Made by a program: the position numbers and the translations under genes
Shown: piece after piece, positions 35,696-45,278 of the stretch
Layout of the letters: each line of letters opens with the position of its first letter
How positions within the stretch are numbered: position 1 is the stretch's first letter
Notes under the pieces: model-generated
Told to the model about the DNA's origin: nothing
Database searches by the model: none
Seen by the model: the letters and a program-made list of their open reading frames with translations, nothing else
Assembly (NCBI RefSeq): GCF_028688795.1
Contig: NZ_JAQTXM010000034.1
Span: 1 to 45,396, forward strand
Direction: 5' to 3'
Length of the DNA: 45,396 bases
Origin: Rhodoferax sp.
Lineage (GTDB): Bacteria; Pseudomonadota; Gammaproteobacteria; Burkholderiales; Burkholderiaceae_C

Positions 35696-36523
35696 TCAGG
35701 ACAACAGTTGATCGACCCCCAGCGTAAGGCTGTCCCAGGGCTTCAGATATGCAACTAAATCATCGGCGGACAGTTCCATGCGGGCGATTAACTCAGGGTG
35801 GATGGCAACCAGAGTGTCGACCTCAGCGAGTTTCAGGTCACCGGCGTCAGCCAAAGTGCTGGCAAGGCGCAGCACTGCGCCCAGGACAGAAAATGGAAGG
35901 GCGCTCATCGGATCACGGGCAGCCACCAGTGCATCCACGATTTCCTTGGGGAAGTTCCAGTGCTTGGCAAGTGCCGCGCTCACTTCCAGATGACTGCAAC
36001 CCAGCCACTCAATCTCATGGCCAATCAGACTGTCGGGACTGTCATTCAGTTCGTCACAGCGGGCCACAATTTCCGGCTCCACCATCAGCATCAGCACCCG
36101 GCCAATACGCATCACCAAGCCGGCAAGGTAGGCGGTATCGGGGTCGATGTTGCACAAGCCAGCCAGCACCTTGGCATGGCCGGCGGTAGCAAGCCCGTGT
36201 CGCCAGAAGCGTTCGCGGTCAAAATTGCCGTCCGTAGGAAAAATGTTGGCCACACAGGCAGCCATCGACAAATCGCGTAGGCGTCGCATGCCAATGAGGT
36301 TGGCTGCATCGCGTAGGTTCGCCACTTCACGCTGTGCCCCAACGCCGGCTGAGTTGGCTACCCGCAGGACCTTGACAGCCAGGCTGGGATCACGCTCAAT
36401 CAGCGCCGCCACGTTGGTCATTGAAGTGTCATCGCGCTCCAGAGTACGCATGAGCTGGACAGCCGTTTCGGGCATCACTGGCAGTGCGTCGGAGTTGTGC
36501 AGGTAACGGTCGGATGCGTTCAT
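35696..36523 (-). CDS. HDOD-domain protein
   Basis: A 275-residue single-domain HDOD protein (about 15-215), a degenerate relative of HD phosphodiesterases used in signalling. Motifs are LPVMPETAVQLMRTLERDD, ALIERDPSLAVKVLRVANS, ANLIGMRRLRDLSMAACV and LAGLVMRIGRVLM; the canonical HD metal pair is not evident, as usual for HDOD. In betaproteobacteria such proteins commonly accompany c-di-GMP or kinase networks, as do the operon at 38691-43885 and another HDOD gene at 44124. ATG 36523. Confidence 0.85.
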   Translation of the reverse strand: MNASDRYLHNSDALPVMPETAVQLMRTLERDDTSMTNVAALIERDPSLAVKVLRVANSAGVGAQREVANLRDAANLIGMRRLRDLSMAACVANIFPTDGNFDRERFWRHGLATAGHAKVLAGLCNIDPDTAYLAGLVMRIGRVLMLMVEPEIVARCDELNDSPDSLIGHEIEWLGCSHLEVSAALAKHWNFPKEIVDALVAARDPMSALPFSVLGAVLRLASTLADAGDLKLAEVDTLVAIHPELIARMELSADDLVAYLKPWDSLTLGVDQLLS

Positions 36524-36732
36524 ATTGATCAGCCGTGTGGAGGTTGTTTCGGGTCACTATCTGACACTGCTTGGTGTTCGTGTGAATTATGCTCCCGCAC
36601 CATGATTTGAACACCAGGTCCGGTCACGTGGGATGTTTGTGAAGCTCGACGAATCAGCATGTGCGCAATTGGCTTTGGGGTATTGGCAATGCGCCCGCGT
36701 TTGCCCAGCGTCAGAGAGGGTATCCTTGGAGA

Positions 36733-36939
36733 ATGAAGTCAATTAACAGATGCCACCAATGTGGTGCGACGAGCTACAAACCAGTCATCAAACGTGATGA
36801 ACTTGGTGCCATGACGATGTCGGGAACGTATCAATGCACAGGTTGCCGACTTGAATTTACGGACATTGATACTTGGCGACTTGGTGAGGCTGGTCAAGTC
36901 TATGTCGATGCAGTAAGTCAGAACCTCAAAAAACGCTAA
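36733..36939 (+). CDS. Small zinc-ribbon-like protein
   Basis: A 68-residue protein starting MKSINRCHQCGATSY, with CHQCG at about 7-11 and CTGC at about 36-39: two CxxC knuckles as in zinc ribbons. The end is LKKR. The ATG at 36733 puts the first knuckle near the N-terminus; the frame is open from 36661. GGAG lies only one base from this ATG, too close for a classic site. Function unknown; perhaps a nucleic-acid or metal-binding helper. Confidence 0.6.
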   Translation: MKSINRCHQCGATSYKPVIKRDELGAMTMSGTYQCTGCRLEFTDIDTWRLGEAGQVYVDAVSQNLKKR

Positions 36940-37242
36940 GCCCCTTAGCTTTTGCGCGCAGACAGCTTCAATCTCCGCCAGATTTACGCCCTTTTTACAT
37001 CCGCTAGCAAAGCAGTTTGATTGGCCAAAAGCGGAGCACTTTGAGTGGCCATCTGTGAGCCGAAGGGCATTTCTGCGTTGTCAAAATGGGCGCATGGCGT
37101 GAAAAGTAATGCCATAATAATTTTCAGGTCGACTTTCCGACCTGTTGCTCCAGTGCATATCAGTCACCAATGGTGGACATTGAAAATATTCTTTGGTGCA
37201 TTTTTCATGTCATCAACTTGAAGGTCCAACGCTGAGATCTCC
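36940..37242. other. Intergenic, no feature seen
   Basis: About 300 bp between the zinc-ribbon gene and the membrane-protein gene. Nothing recognised apart from AT-rich sequence near 37100-37125. Confidence 0.35.
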
Positions 37243-38076
37243 ATGATCCGTCCATCTTCCAGCAATCCGCGGATTTCGCCCTTACTCAGCGCTGTAACCT
37301 GGCTGGAAGTTGCCGTGCTTGTGGTCGCCGGTGGCGGGCTGTTGATTGCCCATCCACTTGTGATTGGTATTTGGCCGTGGACGTTGGCACCATTTAATCT
37401 GCGTTTCCTTGGGGCGCTATACACAGCCGCTTTGCTGGCGGCATTCCTGCAGTCCTGGTTCGGAAAATGGGCACCAGCCCGGACCGTGACGACGATGATC
37501 TTCGTCTTTACATTGGTGGTGACAGCCTGTTCTTTCCTTCACTGGGATCGCTTCGATCCAGCCAAGGTGGAAGTCTGGGTTTGGTTTGTCCTCTATATCG
37601 GCGTTTGCCTGAACGCTGGTGCGCACCTCTGGTGGTATCGCAGCATTGCGGCAGCGGGCAGTTCGCCCAGCTCCCGGTCACGTGTCGTTCTGCTCGCTCA
37701 GACAATTGTGCTCGGTGGTTACGGGCTTGCACTTCTGATAGCACCTGAACCATCCGCCCGTCTCTGGCCCTGGAAGCTTGATGCCTTCCATGCACAACTT
37801 TACAGCGTCACCTTCCTGACACCGGCGGTCGGCGCGCTCTCTCTGCTGCGCTCGGTAACCCGTATCGACTGGTTCACGTTGGGTTTCACGCAACTTGCTT
37901 GGGGACTGTTGCCGATTCTTGCGCTTGTAATCGTCGATCTTCAGTTGCATCGCGTGGATTGGCTTGCTTGGCAGGTGTGGCTCTGGATCGGGCTGTTTGT
38001 GCTGACAGCGGCGATGGGCGTATGGATGTTACTGAAGGCAGCGGCACAGTCTGTGTTATCTAGGGAGGGCGACTGA
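37243..38076 (+). CDS. Eight-helix membrane protein with internal duplication
   Basis: A 277-residue integral membrane protein with about eight hydrophobic helices. The halves look duplicated: IAHPLVIGIWPWTLAPFNLRFLGALYTAALLAAF (about 35-68) corresponds to LIAPEPSARLWPWKLDAFHAQLYSVTFLTPAVGAL (about 164-198), both with WPWxLxxFxxxxxxxxY. No transporter signature is recognised. ATG at 37243; no obvious ribosome site. The stop is at 38074, followed by repeat-rich DNA. Confidence 0.75.
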   Translation: MIRPSSSNPRISPLLSAVTWLEVAVLVVAGGGLLIAHPLVIGIWPWTLAPFNLRFLGALYTAALLAAFLQSWFGKWAPARTVTTMIFVFTLVVTACSFLHWDRFDPAKVEVWVWFVLYIGVCLNAGAHLWWYRSIAAAGSSPSSRSRVVLLAQTIVLGGYGLALLIAPEPSARLWPWKLDAFHAQLYSVTFLTPAVGALSLLRSVTRIDWFTLGFTQLAWGLLPILALVIVDLQLHRVDWLAWQVWLWIGLFVLTAAMGVWMLLKAAAQSVLSREGD

Positions 38077-38089
38077 CTCTTCAAGACCC

Positions 38090-38111
38090 TTATGCACAGT
38101 TCCCAGTTATG
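38090..38111 (-). repeat. 22-nt dispersed repeat, copy 2
   Basis: Reverse complement of the copy at 38457-38478 with no mismatch; preceded by GACTGACTCTT (38071-38081), also found before copy 4 at 45231-45241. Confidence 0.85.
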
Positions 38112-38456
38112 AACAGTTTGATTTGGCATTTCGCGTGGAAGCCGCATGGATGTTGACTTTCTTCGGATGTCTGGAAGTTGCAACTCACCATAATTCTGCT
38201 GATTCTTACACCTCAAAATTTTCTAGTCGTGCGTTTCCGCTGTAGTGCGTACATGCCACGCATTTGTGTCAAAGTCACCCCCGCCCAATGGAGGCGAGTA
38301 TCAAATAGTGCTCAGAACACGTAAAACCACGCTCATCATTGGCTCGCCGTTCCGAGGCTTAGTCAAATGCTGACCGATGAAATTATGTAGAGAAAGAAAC
38401 CTTGCATTGGTATGAATTTGCCAATGACAGGCAACTCACTTCAAACGGCAATTGCC

Positions 38457-38478
38457 CATAACTGGGAACTGTGCATAA
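38457..38478 (+). repeat. 22-nt dispersed repeat, copy 3
   Basis: CATAACTGGG-AACTG-TGCATAA; with copy 2 it makes a perfect 22-bp inverted pair around 345 bp. Confidence 0.85.
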
Positions 38479-38690
38479 CAGCCTCTATGTACATCTCTGC
38501 ATAAAGACCCACTCCGGTCAATAGACTTGTTGAATTTGTCGCCCTATACCAGTCATCAACAAGAGAGAGTCGGCAGCCGGTTTGTCAGTATTTTTGTGTA
38601 TTTCGGTTTGGATGCCCAACGCGTCGATCCTTGGCTCAATTGACCCTCGGCAATAAAGTGCCTTGCTGCGACACGCTTAAGTGCATGGAT

Positions 38691-39089
38691 CTATCGAACA
38701 TATCGAAACTTCAACGCTTGTTCCAGTTTCACCTGCAAAGCCGAAATCGCCGGTGGCTTGACGATGTACCCGGCGATGCCCAAGGGCAGCGCTTCATTGA
38801 GCTTGTCAGTGCTGCTGTCTGCACTCATGATCAGAACTGGGGTTCTACGCAGGTCGGTCACCGGGTGTTTGCGTAGGTTCCTGACAAACTCAAGTCCATC
38901 CATGGGTGTCATGTGAATATCAGAAAGGATGACGTCGGGCTTGTCGCTGGCAGCAATGGCCAATCCTGTTGATCCGTCTTTGGCTTGTATCACCTGACCA
39001 ACGCCAATGCGCTGCAGCAAGTTGACCACATAAGAGATCATTATTGGATCATCGTCAATCACAAGGACTTTTACAGTGTCGAAATTCAT
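38691..39089 (-). CDS. CheY-like single-domain response regulator
   Basis: A 132-residue receiver domain: VLVIDDDPIM (acidic pocket), phospho-acceptor Asp in VILSDIHMTPMDGLEF (about residue 56), Ser in LIMSADS and Lys in GYIVKPP. There is no output domain, so it acts through partners, probably as phosphate target of the hybrid kinase in this operon. The gene is last in the minus-strand operon, 69 bp after the GGDEF gene. Confidence 0.9.
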   Translation of the reverse strand: MNFDTVKVLVIDDDPIMISYVVNLLQRIGVGQVIQAKDGSTGLAIAASDKPDVILSDIHMTPMDGLEFVRNLRKHPVTDLRRTPVLIMSADSSTDKLNEALPLGIAGYIVKPPAISALQVKLEQALKFRYVR

Positions 39090-39158
39090 TTTTTATTCCC
39101 TGATTTTTTGTAAATGTGGCTAGTATTTTGACAAGGTTGCCCCCGTCGCCATGGTCAC

Positions 39159-40154
39159 TTAATGAACCCGAACCACATTGCGCCCGGCTCCTTTGGCCTG
39201 GTACATCGCCGCATCAGCCCATTTCAAGATGTCGGCCTGAGACTCTTCGTGGTTGTTAAACACGACCACACCAATGCTGGCACTGCAATAGTGCTCCACG
39301 ATGTGCTCGATTCGTCCTGGTAACGATACTGTCAATTGATAGGGTTTCGCAAGCCTGAGGCGGATCTTCTCCGCCACGGCTGTGGCCTGTTCAGTTGACA
39401 TGGTTTTGTCGGCATCCAACTCCCTGAGCATCACCACAAACTCATCGCCCCCAAATCGAACCACTGTATCCATTTCACGTACACAGTCGGTTAAGCGATG
39501 GGCCACCTCGATCAACAGCAAGTCGCCTACTTCGTGGCCCTGGGCATCGTTGAGGGGCTTGAAGTTATCAAGATCCAAAAACATCAGCGCACCATATAAC
39601 CCACTGCGTTTACTTGCGGCCATCGTTTGATTTAGGCGGTCTCCCAACATACGGCGGTTGGGTAGCCCAGTGAGTGTGTCGTGCAAGGCGAGATGGCGCA
39701 CCCGCTCCTCGGACTTCACGCGTCGGGCTATTTCTCCTTGCAGCAGATCTCGCTGCACCCCGACTTCTTTACGCAAGCGCTCACGTTCCACCAGATTACG
39801 AATACGGTGGCGCGCGATGGTCACATTGATGGGCTTGGTGATGTAGTCGGCGGCACCAAGCGACAGGCCAGTCACTTCGGAATCCTCATCATTCAACGCA
39901 GTCACAAATATCACAGGAATGTCCTGCAGAGTAGGTTGTGCCGCAAGTCGGCTGAAGGTTTCAAAACCATCAACCTCTGGCATCATCACATCCAGCAGTA
40001 TCAGATTAGGCGGATTTCGCAAGGCCAACGCGATGCCACTCGGACCTGAAGTGGCAAATTGCAACTCGAACTCGTCCTTGAGCACCGAGCACAGCGTCAT
40101 CAGATTGGCTGGTGTGTCATCAATGACAAGAATTCGCGCTCGCCGGGCTGTCAT
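39159..40154 (-). CDS. REC-GGDEF diguanylate cyclase
   Basis: A 331-residue response regulator producing c-di-GMP. The receiver has Asp55 (LILLDVMMPEVDGF), Lys in YITKPIN, and a linker coiled coil (about 118-150). The GGDEF domain has HDTLTGLPNRRML, the catalytic GGDEF at 235-239 (VVRFGGDEFVVML) and a product-inhibition I-site RxxD at 226-229. The cyclase therefore looks active and self-limiting. Its ATG overlaps the stop of the hybrid kinase gene by 4 nt (ATGA), indicating translational coupling and probable phosphotransfer from that kinase. Confidence 0.92.
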   Translation of the reverse strand: MTARRARILVIDDTPANLMTLCSVLKDEFELQFATSGPSGIALALRNPPNLILLDVMMPEVDGFETFSRLAAQPTLQDIPVIFVTALNDEDSEVTGLSLGAADYITKPINVTIARHRIRNLVERERLRKEVGVQRDLLQGEIARRVKSEERVRHLALHDTLTGLPNRRMLGDRLNQTMAASKRSGLYGALMFLDLDNFKPLNDAQGHEVGDLLLIEVAHRLTDCVREMDTVVRFGGDEFVVMLRELDADKTMSTEQATAVAEKIRLRLAKPYQLTVSLPGRIEHIVEHYCSASIGVVVFNNHEESQADILKWADAAMYQAKGAGRNVVRVH

Positions 40155-42688
40155 GACGGGATTTCACTGGCAATGGTGACGTAATCAGTGGAGATGAGGC
40201 GCAGGCGCGTCAGCACCTGGTCGAAACGCATTTCTTGCAGCATGGGTGCCAGGGCTTCAACCGCTTCGGCCAAGTGGGTGCCAGTTACAAGATTCTGAAG
40301 CTCATTGAAGCGATCGAAGGCGGCGAATTGGTTTTCTTGCAGCAAAGGTGTCAGTTCGCTGACCAGGGCGATAAACGCATCAATGTCAACTGGCTTTAGC
40401 GGCACACTGCTTGTTGTCTTCGCCTGAGCGGTGTTGGGCAGCCACTTGGCAAGTGTCAGCTTCAGGGCATCCAGGGCAATCGGTTTGGTCAGGAAGTCAT
40501 CCATGCCCACCACCATGCAGTGCTGACGATCCTCCTCGAAGGCGTCAGCCGTCAGGGCAATGATCGGCAGTCGGTGCCTCAGGTTTTCAACTTCCCAATG
40601 GCGTATCTGTTCGGTGGCGGTATAACCATCCATCACCGGCATGTGCAGGTCCATCAGAATCGCATCCGGTGATTCACCTTGGGTAACGGCGTCAACGGCC
40701 TGTTGACCGTCATTTACCAGAGTCACACGCACCCCAAGCTGATCCAGCAGTGCCTCAATCACCATGCAGTTCACCGGGTTGTCTTCAACCACCAGTACGT
40801 GTCCAGATAACGCGGTGTCTGACACCTCCGTTCGCGAGACCGCTTCAAGCGAACGTTCGCCCATTCGGCTGTTTGCGCCGTTGGCAACGAGATCAGCACG
40901 AATGCGAAACCAGAAGCGCGAGCCTTTGCCCGCTTCGCTCTGAACACCTACATCACCGCCTACCAGTTTGGCCAAGCTATTCACAATCGATAAACCGAGT
41001 CCGGAGCCGCCGAATTGACGTGTCATGGAACTGTCGGTTTGAGAAAACGGCTTAAACAACAAGTCAAGTTTGTCTGCGGGTATGCCGATCCCGGTGTCTG
41101 TCACTGAAAACTCCAACAGAGCTGATTTGTCATCGCGTTCGATCTCGGTGCCATCAATATGGATATGACCCCGCTCGGTGAACTTGATGGCGTTACCCAC
41201 CAAATTGGAGATCATCTGGCGCAAGCGGTGGGAATCAGTCATGTAGCGCTGGCCATCCGGCCCTGACCATTTACCCTCAAGCCGCAAGTTTTTCGCTTTG
41301 GCAGAACCTTCAAACAGTGAATGAATTTCGTGGACCAGTTGTTCTGGCTCCACCGCCACACTCTCGAGTTGAAATTTTCCGGCTTCAATTTTGGACAAAT
41401 CAAGAATGTCATTGAGCAGGCTCAGTAAGGTCTGTCCAGAGTTCAATATGGTGCGTGCGTAGTCATGCTGATTGGTGACCGTGAGCTTCGGCGTCAACAG
41501 CAATTGCGCCATACCCAGAATGCCGTTCATTGGAGTGCGAATTTCATGCGACATGGTGGCAAGAAACTGGGATTTGGCCAGGTTGGCTGCTTCGGCAGCA
41601 GCCTCCGATTTGACCAAGGCCGCAGTGCGTTCAGCGACCTTGCTTTCAAGTGACGCCTCTGACAACCGAATCGTATCGACCATGACCGAGAACGCACTGG
41701 CCAATTGCCCGACCTCATTGGCCTCAAAGTGTGGAACTTTGATAGTCAAGTCGCCAGAAGCTGCAATTTTCTGGGCGACCTCGGTCAATTCAGTAAGTGG
41801 CTTGATCGCATGGCGGGAAGTGCGGCGTGCCCAATACACAACGGCCAACACTAACAGCAAGACACTCAAAATGAAACTAAGGACGAGTGGCAATAGCCCG
41901 TTCTTAAAAGGCGTGATGTCATCCGTGGCGACAACATCAATTGAAAAAGGCGTGGCACCTGGTTTCCCTTTGAATAGCAAAGTCCGTTCTGATTCCAGCG
42001 AAGAATTTGCCGACATGGTCACGCCTACGCCAACCATACTTTCTAACGTGCCCGAACGCACCAACTCGACACCCTGCAGATCAAGATCCTTCGGCACGCT
42101 GGCCAAGATGTCGACCAAATCAAGTTCGGTGACAACGACACCTTCAACTGTCCCGGTATAGGGAAACACGACCGCGTGATATATCACCCATCCAAGGTGG
42201 CCGTTACTCAGTCGTGTCAATTCCCTAAGTAACTGACCTTGTGCAATCACTTGTTTGAACAGTGGCGAGTTCGCATGACATTTCGACAGGGAGGATCGCG
42301 TACCGGCCAAGCGCGCACCATTGATGTCACACAACGCCAACCCACTTGACGCTGCAATCGGAAACTTATAGTTTTCTAAAAATGGTGCAACGTAAGTGTT
42401 ACGGCCCGGGGAATCTAGCAAGGCCGTCATGAACATGGCACTGGTTGCAAGATCAGAGACGGCACTTTCGACGACATCAATAGTGCGTTCGACCCGCTCC
42501 GCCAGGCGATTGGATTTTTCTTGCAAATGCGTGTGTAGTGTGGACTCTTCTGTCCAAAATACAACGGTAAGGAAAATGGCTGCCACCACCATGCTACTGC
42601 CAATGGCAATCAGCGCGGAGCGCAGTGCAAAGGCATTGGCCAGACTATATTGGCTCCAACGCCGAAGGGCGTCACGGGTCCATGGCAT
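40151..42688 (-). CDS. Hybrid sensor histidine kinase/receiver
   Basis: A kinase of 845 residues (847 from GTG 42694; numbering from there). Two membrane helices (about 26-46 and 267-289) flank a periplasmic sensor (47-265). A HAMP-like linker covers about 292-345, then a coiled coil, HisKA with His383 (FLATMSHEIRTPMNGIL) and HATPase_c (NLVGNAIKF 497-505, DTGIGIP, GGSGLGLSIV). A receiver with Asp682 (ILMDLHMPVMDGY) and Lys in LTKPI follows. A C-terminal helical extension (about 770-847) lies where Hpt domains sit, but no HxxKG motif is seen. It follows the ligand-binding gene closely, so ligand binding may drive the kinase. Confidence 0.92.
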   Translation of the reverse strand: MPWTRDALRRWSQYSLANAFALRSALIAIGSSMVVAAIFLTVVFWTEESTLHTHLQEKSNRLAERVERTIDVVESAVSDLATSAMFMTALLDSPGRNTYVAPFLENYKFPIAASSGLALCDINGARLAGTRSSLSKCHANSPLFKQVIAQGQLLRELTRLSNGHLGWVIYHAVVFPYTGTVEGVVVTELDLVDILASVPKDLDLQGVELVRSGTLESMVGVGVTMSANSSLESERTLLFKGKPGATPFSIDVVATDDITPFKNGLLPLVLSFILSVLLLVLAVVYWARRTSRHAIKPLTELTEVAQKIAASGDLTIKVPHFEANEVGQLASAFSVMVDTIRLSEASLESKVAERTAALVKSEAAAEAANLAKSQFLATMSHEIRTPMNGILGMAQLLLTPKLTVTNQHDYARTILNSGQTLLSLLNDILDLSKIEAGKFQLESVAVEPEQLVHEIHSLFEGSAKAKNLRLEGKWSGPDGQRYMTDSHRLRQMISNLVGNAIKFTERGHIHIDGTEIERDDKSALLEFSVTDTGIGIPADKLDLLFKPFSQTDSSMTRQFGGSGLGLSIVNSLAKLVGGDVGVQSEAGKGSRFWFRIRADLVANGANSRMGERSLEAVSRTEVSDTALSGHVLVVEDNPVNCMVIEALLDQLGVRVTLVNDGQQAVDAVTQGESPDAILMDLHMPVMDGYTATEQIRHWEVENLRHRLPIIALTADAFEEDRQHCMVVGMDDFLTKPIALDALKLTLAKWLPNTAQAKTTSSVPLKPVDIDAFIALVSELTPLLQENQFAAFDRFNELQNLVTGTHLAEAVEALAPMLQEMRFDQVLTRLRLISTDYVTIASEIPS

Positions 42689-42703
42689 GTTCACGGAATC
42701 GAT

Positions 42704-43885
42704 TCAGCGATTGGTTCTGCCAACTGGCTCGATCGCACCGTCATCCGCATAACGCGCCATGTAGACATCGCTGATGGTCAACGCATCATGGCGTTTGGAT
42801 GTAAACGGTTTGTCGATTTGTCCGAGAAGGCCCTGATACGGTCCGAGTTTCTCCAACGCACTGCGAACAAGTAGTCGATCGGTGCTCTTGGCTTGCTTGA
42901 TGGCCCTGGCAAGCAATTGCACCAGATCATAGGCATGAGCCACGCCCACCTGCGACACCACTTTTCGGGGATCATCGTTGCCAGTCACTGACTTCAACCC
43001 CATAAGAACGCGTTTGGCGACCGGGTCGGTTTTGCCAATAAAGGTGTAAGTTTGCACTACCGATAAGTCTACGGCGCTCAGGGCTGCACCGGTTTGTTCA
43101 AAGAACTGGCCTCCGGTCAGGCCCCAGTGTGCGACGAGGGGCAAGCGCTGTTCCTTGGGCAGTTTGGCCATTTCTTTGACCAGAATGACAGCCTCGCGGT
43201 CATTGGCAACAAAGATCACAGACTCGGCACCTGCCTTGCGCATGGCCTGATAGCGTTCAATCATGCTGGGGTCGCCCCAGTTGTACCACTGGATGTCAAC
43301 TATTTCCTGGTGGGTGTCTTTAGTGGCGGTGATTTCAGCAGACTTGAGGCTGCTGCGACCCCACTCAGTGTTGGGGAGCATGAGCCCGACTTTGCGTGCG
43401 CCTGATTTGAGGGCATGGCGCATCATGACCGGCAAAGCCCACGAATCCCTCAGGGACAGGCGAAACACGAAGTTGGGAGAGTAATCGTTGTCCGTGATGG
43501 CGTTGGCTGCCGCCCATGGGTCGAGGACCACCATCTTGAGTCGGTGAATTTCAGGCAAAAGTTCGACAACGACCGGACTGTACCTTGCACACAAGACAGC
43601 AACCACATCCGGGTCGGCCGCCAGTTCCCGCAGATTATTCAAAGACCTGGCTGGAACCGCCCGGTTATCGCGCTCAATGATTTCGAGCTTGCGACCGAGA
43701 AGGCCACCTGCGGCATTGATCTCGTTGACAGCAACTTGTGCGCCATTGCGAACGGCTTGTGCCGAGGTGCTTAACGGAATGCCAAACTCGGCATCGACGG
43801 CGATCTTGATATTGCCTGCTGCTACTACGCTGAGGTGAATGCTCAGAATGCCAAATATCAGCAGACTGGACTTCAGCTTCTTCAT
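42704..43885 (-). CDS. Periplasmic leucine/branched-chain-type ligand-binding protein
   Basis: A protein of about 393 residues of the Peripla_BP_6 (LivK-like) family. The signal peptide is MKKLKSSLLIFGILSIHLSVVAAG. The mature domain is KIAVDAEFGIPLSTSAQAVRNGAQVAVNEINAAGGLLGRKLEII. No permease or ATPase genes are near, and the next gene is a hybrid kinase, so this binding protein most likely serves as a sensor partner (TorT/TorS-like idea) rather than in transport. I chose the ATG at 43885 for the clean signal peptide; in-frame starts at 43927 and 43945 would put a long tail before it. Confidence 0.85.
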   Translation of the reverse strand: MKKLKSSLLIFGILSIHLSVVAAGNIKIAVDAEFGIPLSTSAQAVRNGAQVAVNEINAAGGLLGRKLEIIERDNRAVPARSLNNLRELAADPDVVAVLCARYSPVVVELLPEIHRLKMVVLDPWAAANAITDNDYSPNFVFRLSLRDSWALPVMMRHALKSGARKVGLMLPNTEWGRSSLKSAEITATKDTHQEIVDIQWYNWGDPSMIERYQAMRKAGAESVIFVANDREAVILVKEMAKLPKEQRLPLVAHWGLTGGQFFEQTGAALSAVDLSVVQTYTFIGKTDPVAKRVLMGLKSVTGNDDPRKVVSQVGVAHAYDLVQLLARAIKQAKSTDRLLVRSALEKLGPYQGLLGQIDKPFTSKRHDALTISDVYMARYADDGAIEPVGRTNR

Positions 43886-44123
43886 ACGTGCAATGATGTC
43901 TATTTTTTCGGTTTTAGAGGGATTCATTGAATTTTGATGAAGCAACCCATATCGGTGCTGGGTTCAAATTGCAGAGATAGGGTATGTTGACTGCTTCATA
44001 TGTTTTCCTACCGGACTTAATGATACCCCCACACGCAAACCCAGGTGTCGAACATTTGACTGGTTGAAGAATTTGGCATCAGATAGCTGACGTTGGAGGG
44101 TAGCCCAACTCAATGCATGGTCA

Positions 44124-45026
44124 TCAAAACGCTGGACGCAGGGGCACTTTTTCAGCCAGCATCTGCTCATACAGTTCCGTTTGGCGCTCTTGCGTGATGT
44201 GAAGCACATCCAAACAAGCCGAGCCCAACTTATCCCATTCAAGGGTATGGCTCTGGTGTGTCGCACGCTGATGAAAAAGCTCAGCCAACTGAGATATTGC
44301 AATAAAGTATCTTGAAACATCGGGAATTGCGGTCGGTCCGACCCCTTCAATCATGGACCTGTCATGATGGAACTCAATGGCATACCCATACTCTGACGAC
44401 AACGCCCATTCCTTCGCTAACTTAGCGCCAATGAACGCGTGATTAACACCGAACTCAAGGTCCTCGATGGCTGTAAAGGGTTGAACCGCGTCGGAGTTGG
44501 CAATCTTCAAGGTATCTATGTAATCCGAGAAATTTGACATCAACACTGGGATACCCGCATCCCTGAACAAACCAAGCGTGTAGGCCTCCGCTGGCCTGAC
44601 CGTTCTGTCTGAACAGGGAACCTGCAAAGTCAGCCAAGCTGATATTTGTGCGATACAGGCAGAACCATCCCAGAATCGCTCCAGATTGGGGACATTAGCA
44701 AACGCTTTTCTCAGTGACAGGCCCGCAATGGCCGTACCGACAACTTTGAGCCCCAGAATTTGAAGCGCATCTTTGATGGTGTTGACGTGGGTGGATGAAA
44801 TTCCAAAAAATGAAGAGTTTGCGATTTTCAGCAAACTTGCTGCGACCCCGACATCGAGACTGATGACGATTTCGAGTGTCGAAAAATCTGGCTCATCCTT
44901 ACGCATCTCCCGCTCAATGCTTTGCAGAATGGTTGGGCGCGGGGGAATGCCGATCGAGACGAGTTCATCCTTGAGCGCCAAGACAAGCTTCTCCGAATTG
45001 GCGGTTGAATCGTCAGAGTCAGTCAT
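44124..45026 (-). CDS. HDOD-domain signalling protein
   Basis: A 300-residue HDOD protein, different from the one at 35696. Conserved pieces are IPPRPTILQSIEREMRKDEPD, LDVGVAASLLKIANSSFFG, INTIKDALQILGLK-type (VNTIKDALQILGLKVVGTAIAGLSLR) and a later AEAYTLGLFRDAGIPVL. Family members bind signalling partners and affect motility or biofilm; here it neighbours the kinase/GGDEF operon on the same strand, separated by about 180 bp. ATG at 45026. Confidence 0.85.
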   Translation of the reverse strand: MTDSDDSTANSEKLVLALKDELVSIGIPPRPTILQSIEREMRKDEPDFSTLEIVISLDVGVAASLLKIANSSFFGISSTHVNTIKDALQILGLKVVGTAIAGLSLRKAFANVPNLERFWDGSACIAQISAWLTLQVPCSDRTVRPAEAYTLGLFRDAGIPVLMSNFSDYIDTLKIANSDAVQPFTAIEDLEFGVNHAFIGAKLAKEWALSSEYGYAIEFHHDRSMIEGVGPTAIPDVSRYFIAISQLAELFHQRATHQSHTLEWDKLGSACLDVLHITQERQTELYEQMLAEKVPLRPAF

Positions 45027-45240
45027 GGGTAAGCTTCATTCTAGAGCGCAAGGTGCACGCATCAGGATTATCGTTGGCCAAGGCCAGCTTAGTGATCTCG
45101 ATGCACCGGTTTGAACCAATGCCGCCTTACCCCATGGCGAAACACCGTGGTCACGAAGAAATCTGCCATGACAGGCAGAAGCCCGACAATAGAAATTGGT
45201 TAATTGGACTGCCCCATAGCGGGTACTCGTGACTGACTCT

Positions 45241-45278
45241 TAACGCCGCTTATGGAAAGATTTCCATAAGCAGCGTTA
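45241..45278. repeat. 18-bp-stem hairpin
   Basis: TAACGCCGCTTATGGAAA (45241-45258) pairs with TTTCCATAAGCAGCGTTA (45261-45278) with one mismatch and a 2-base centre. It overlaps the start of the dispersed repeat and might be an insulator, terminator or mobile-element remnant. Confidence 0.8.

Larger units (their letters stand above)
38077..38690. other. Intergenic region bounded by inverted 22-nt repeats
   Basis: About 610 bp without a gene. Two perfect inverted copies of the 22-nt repeat (38090-38111 and 38457-38478) flank about 345 bp. A TGCATAAAGACCC piece follows at 38498-38510. Confidence 0.6.
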
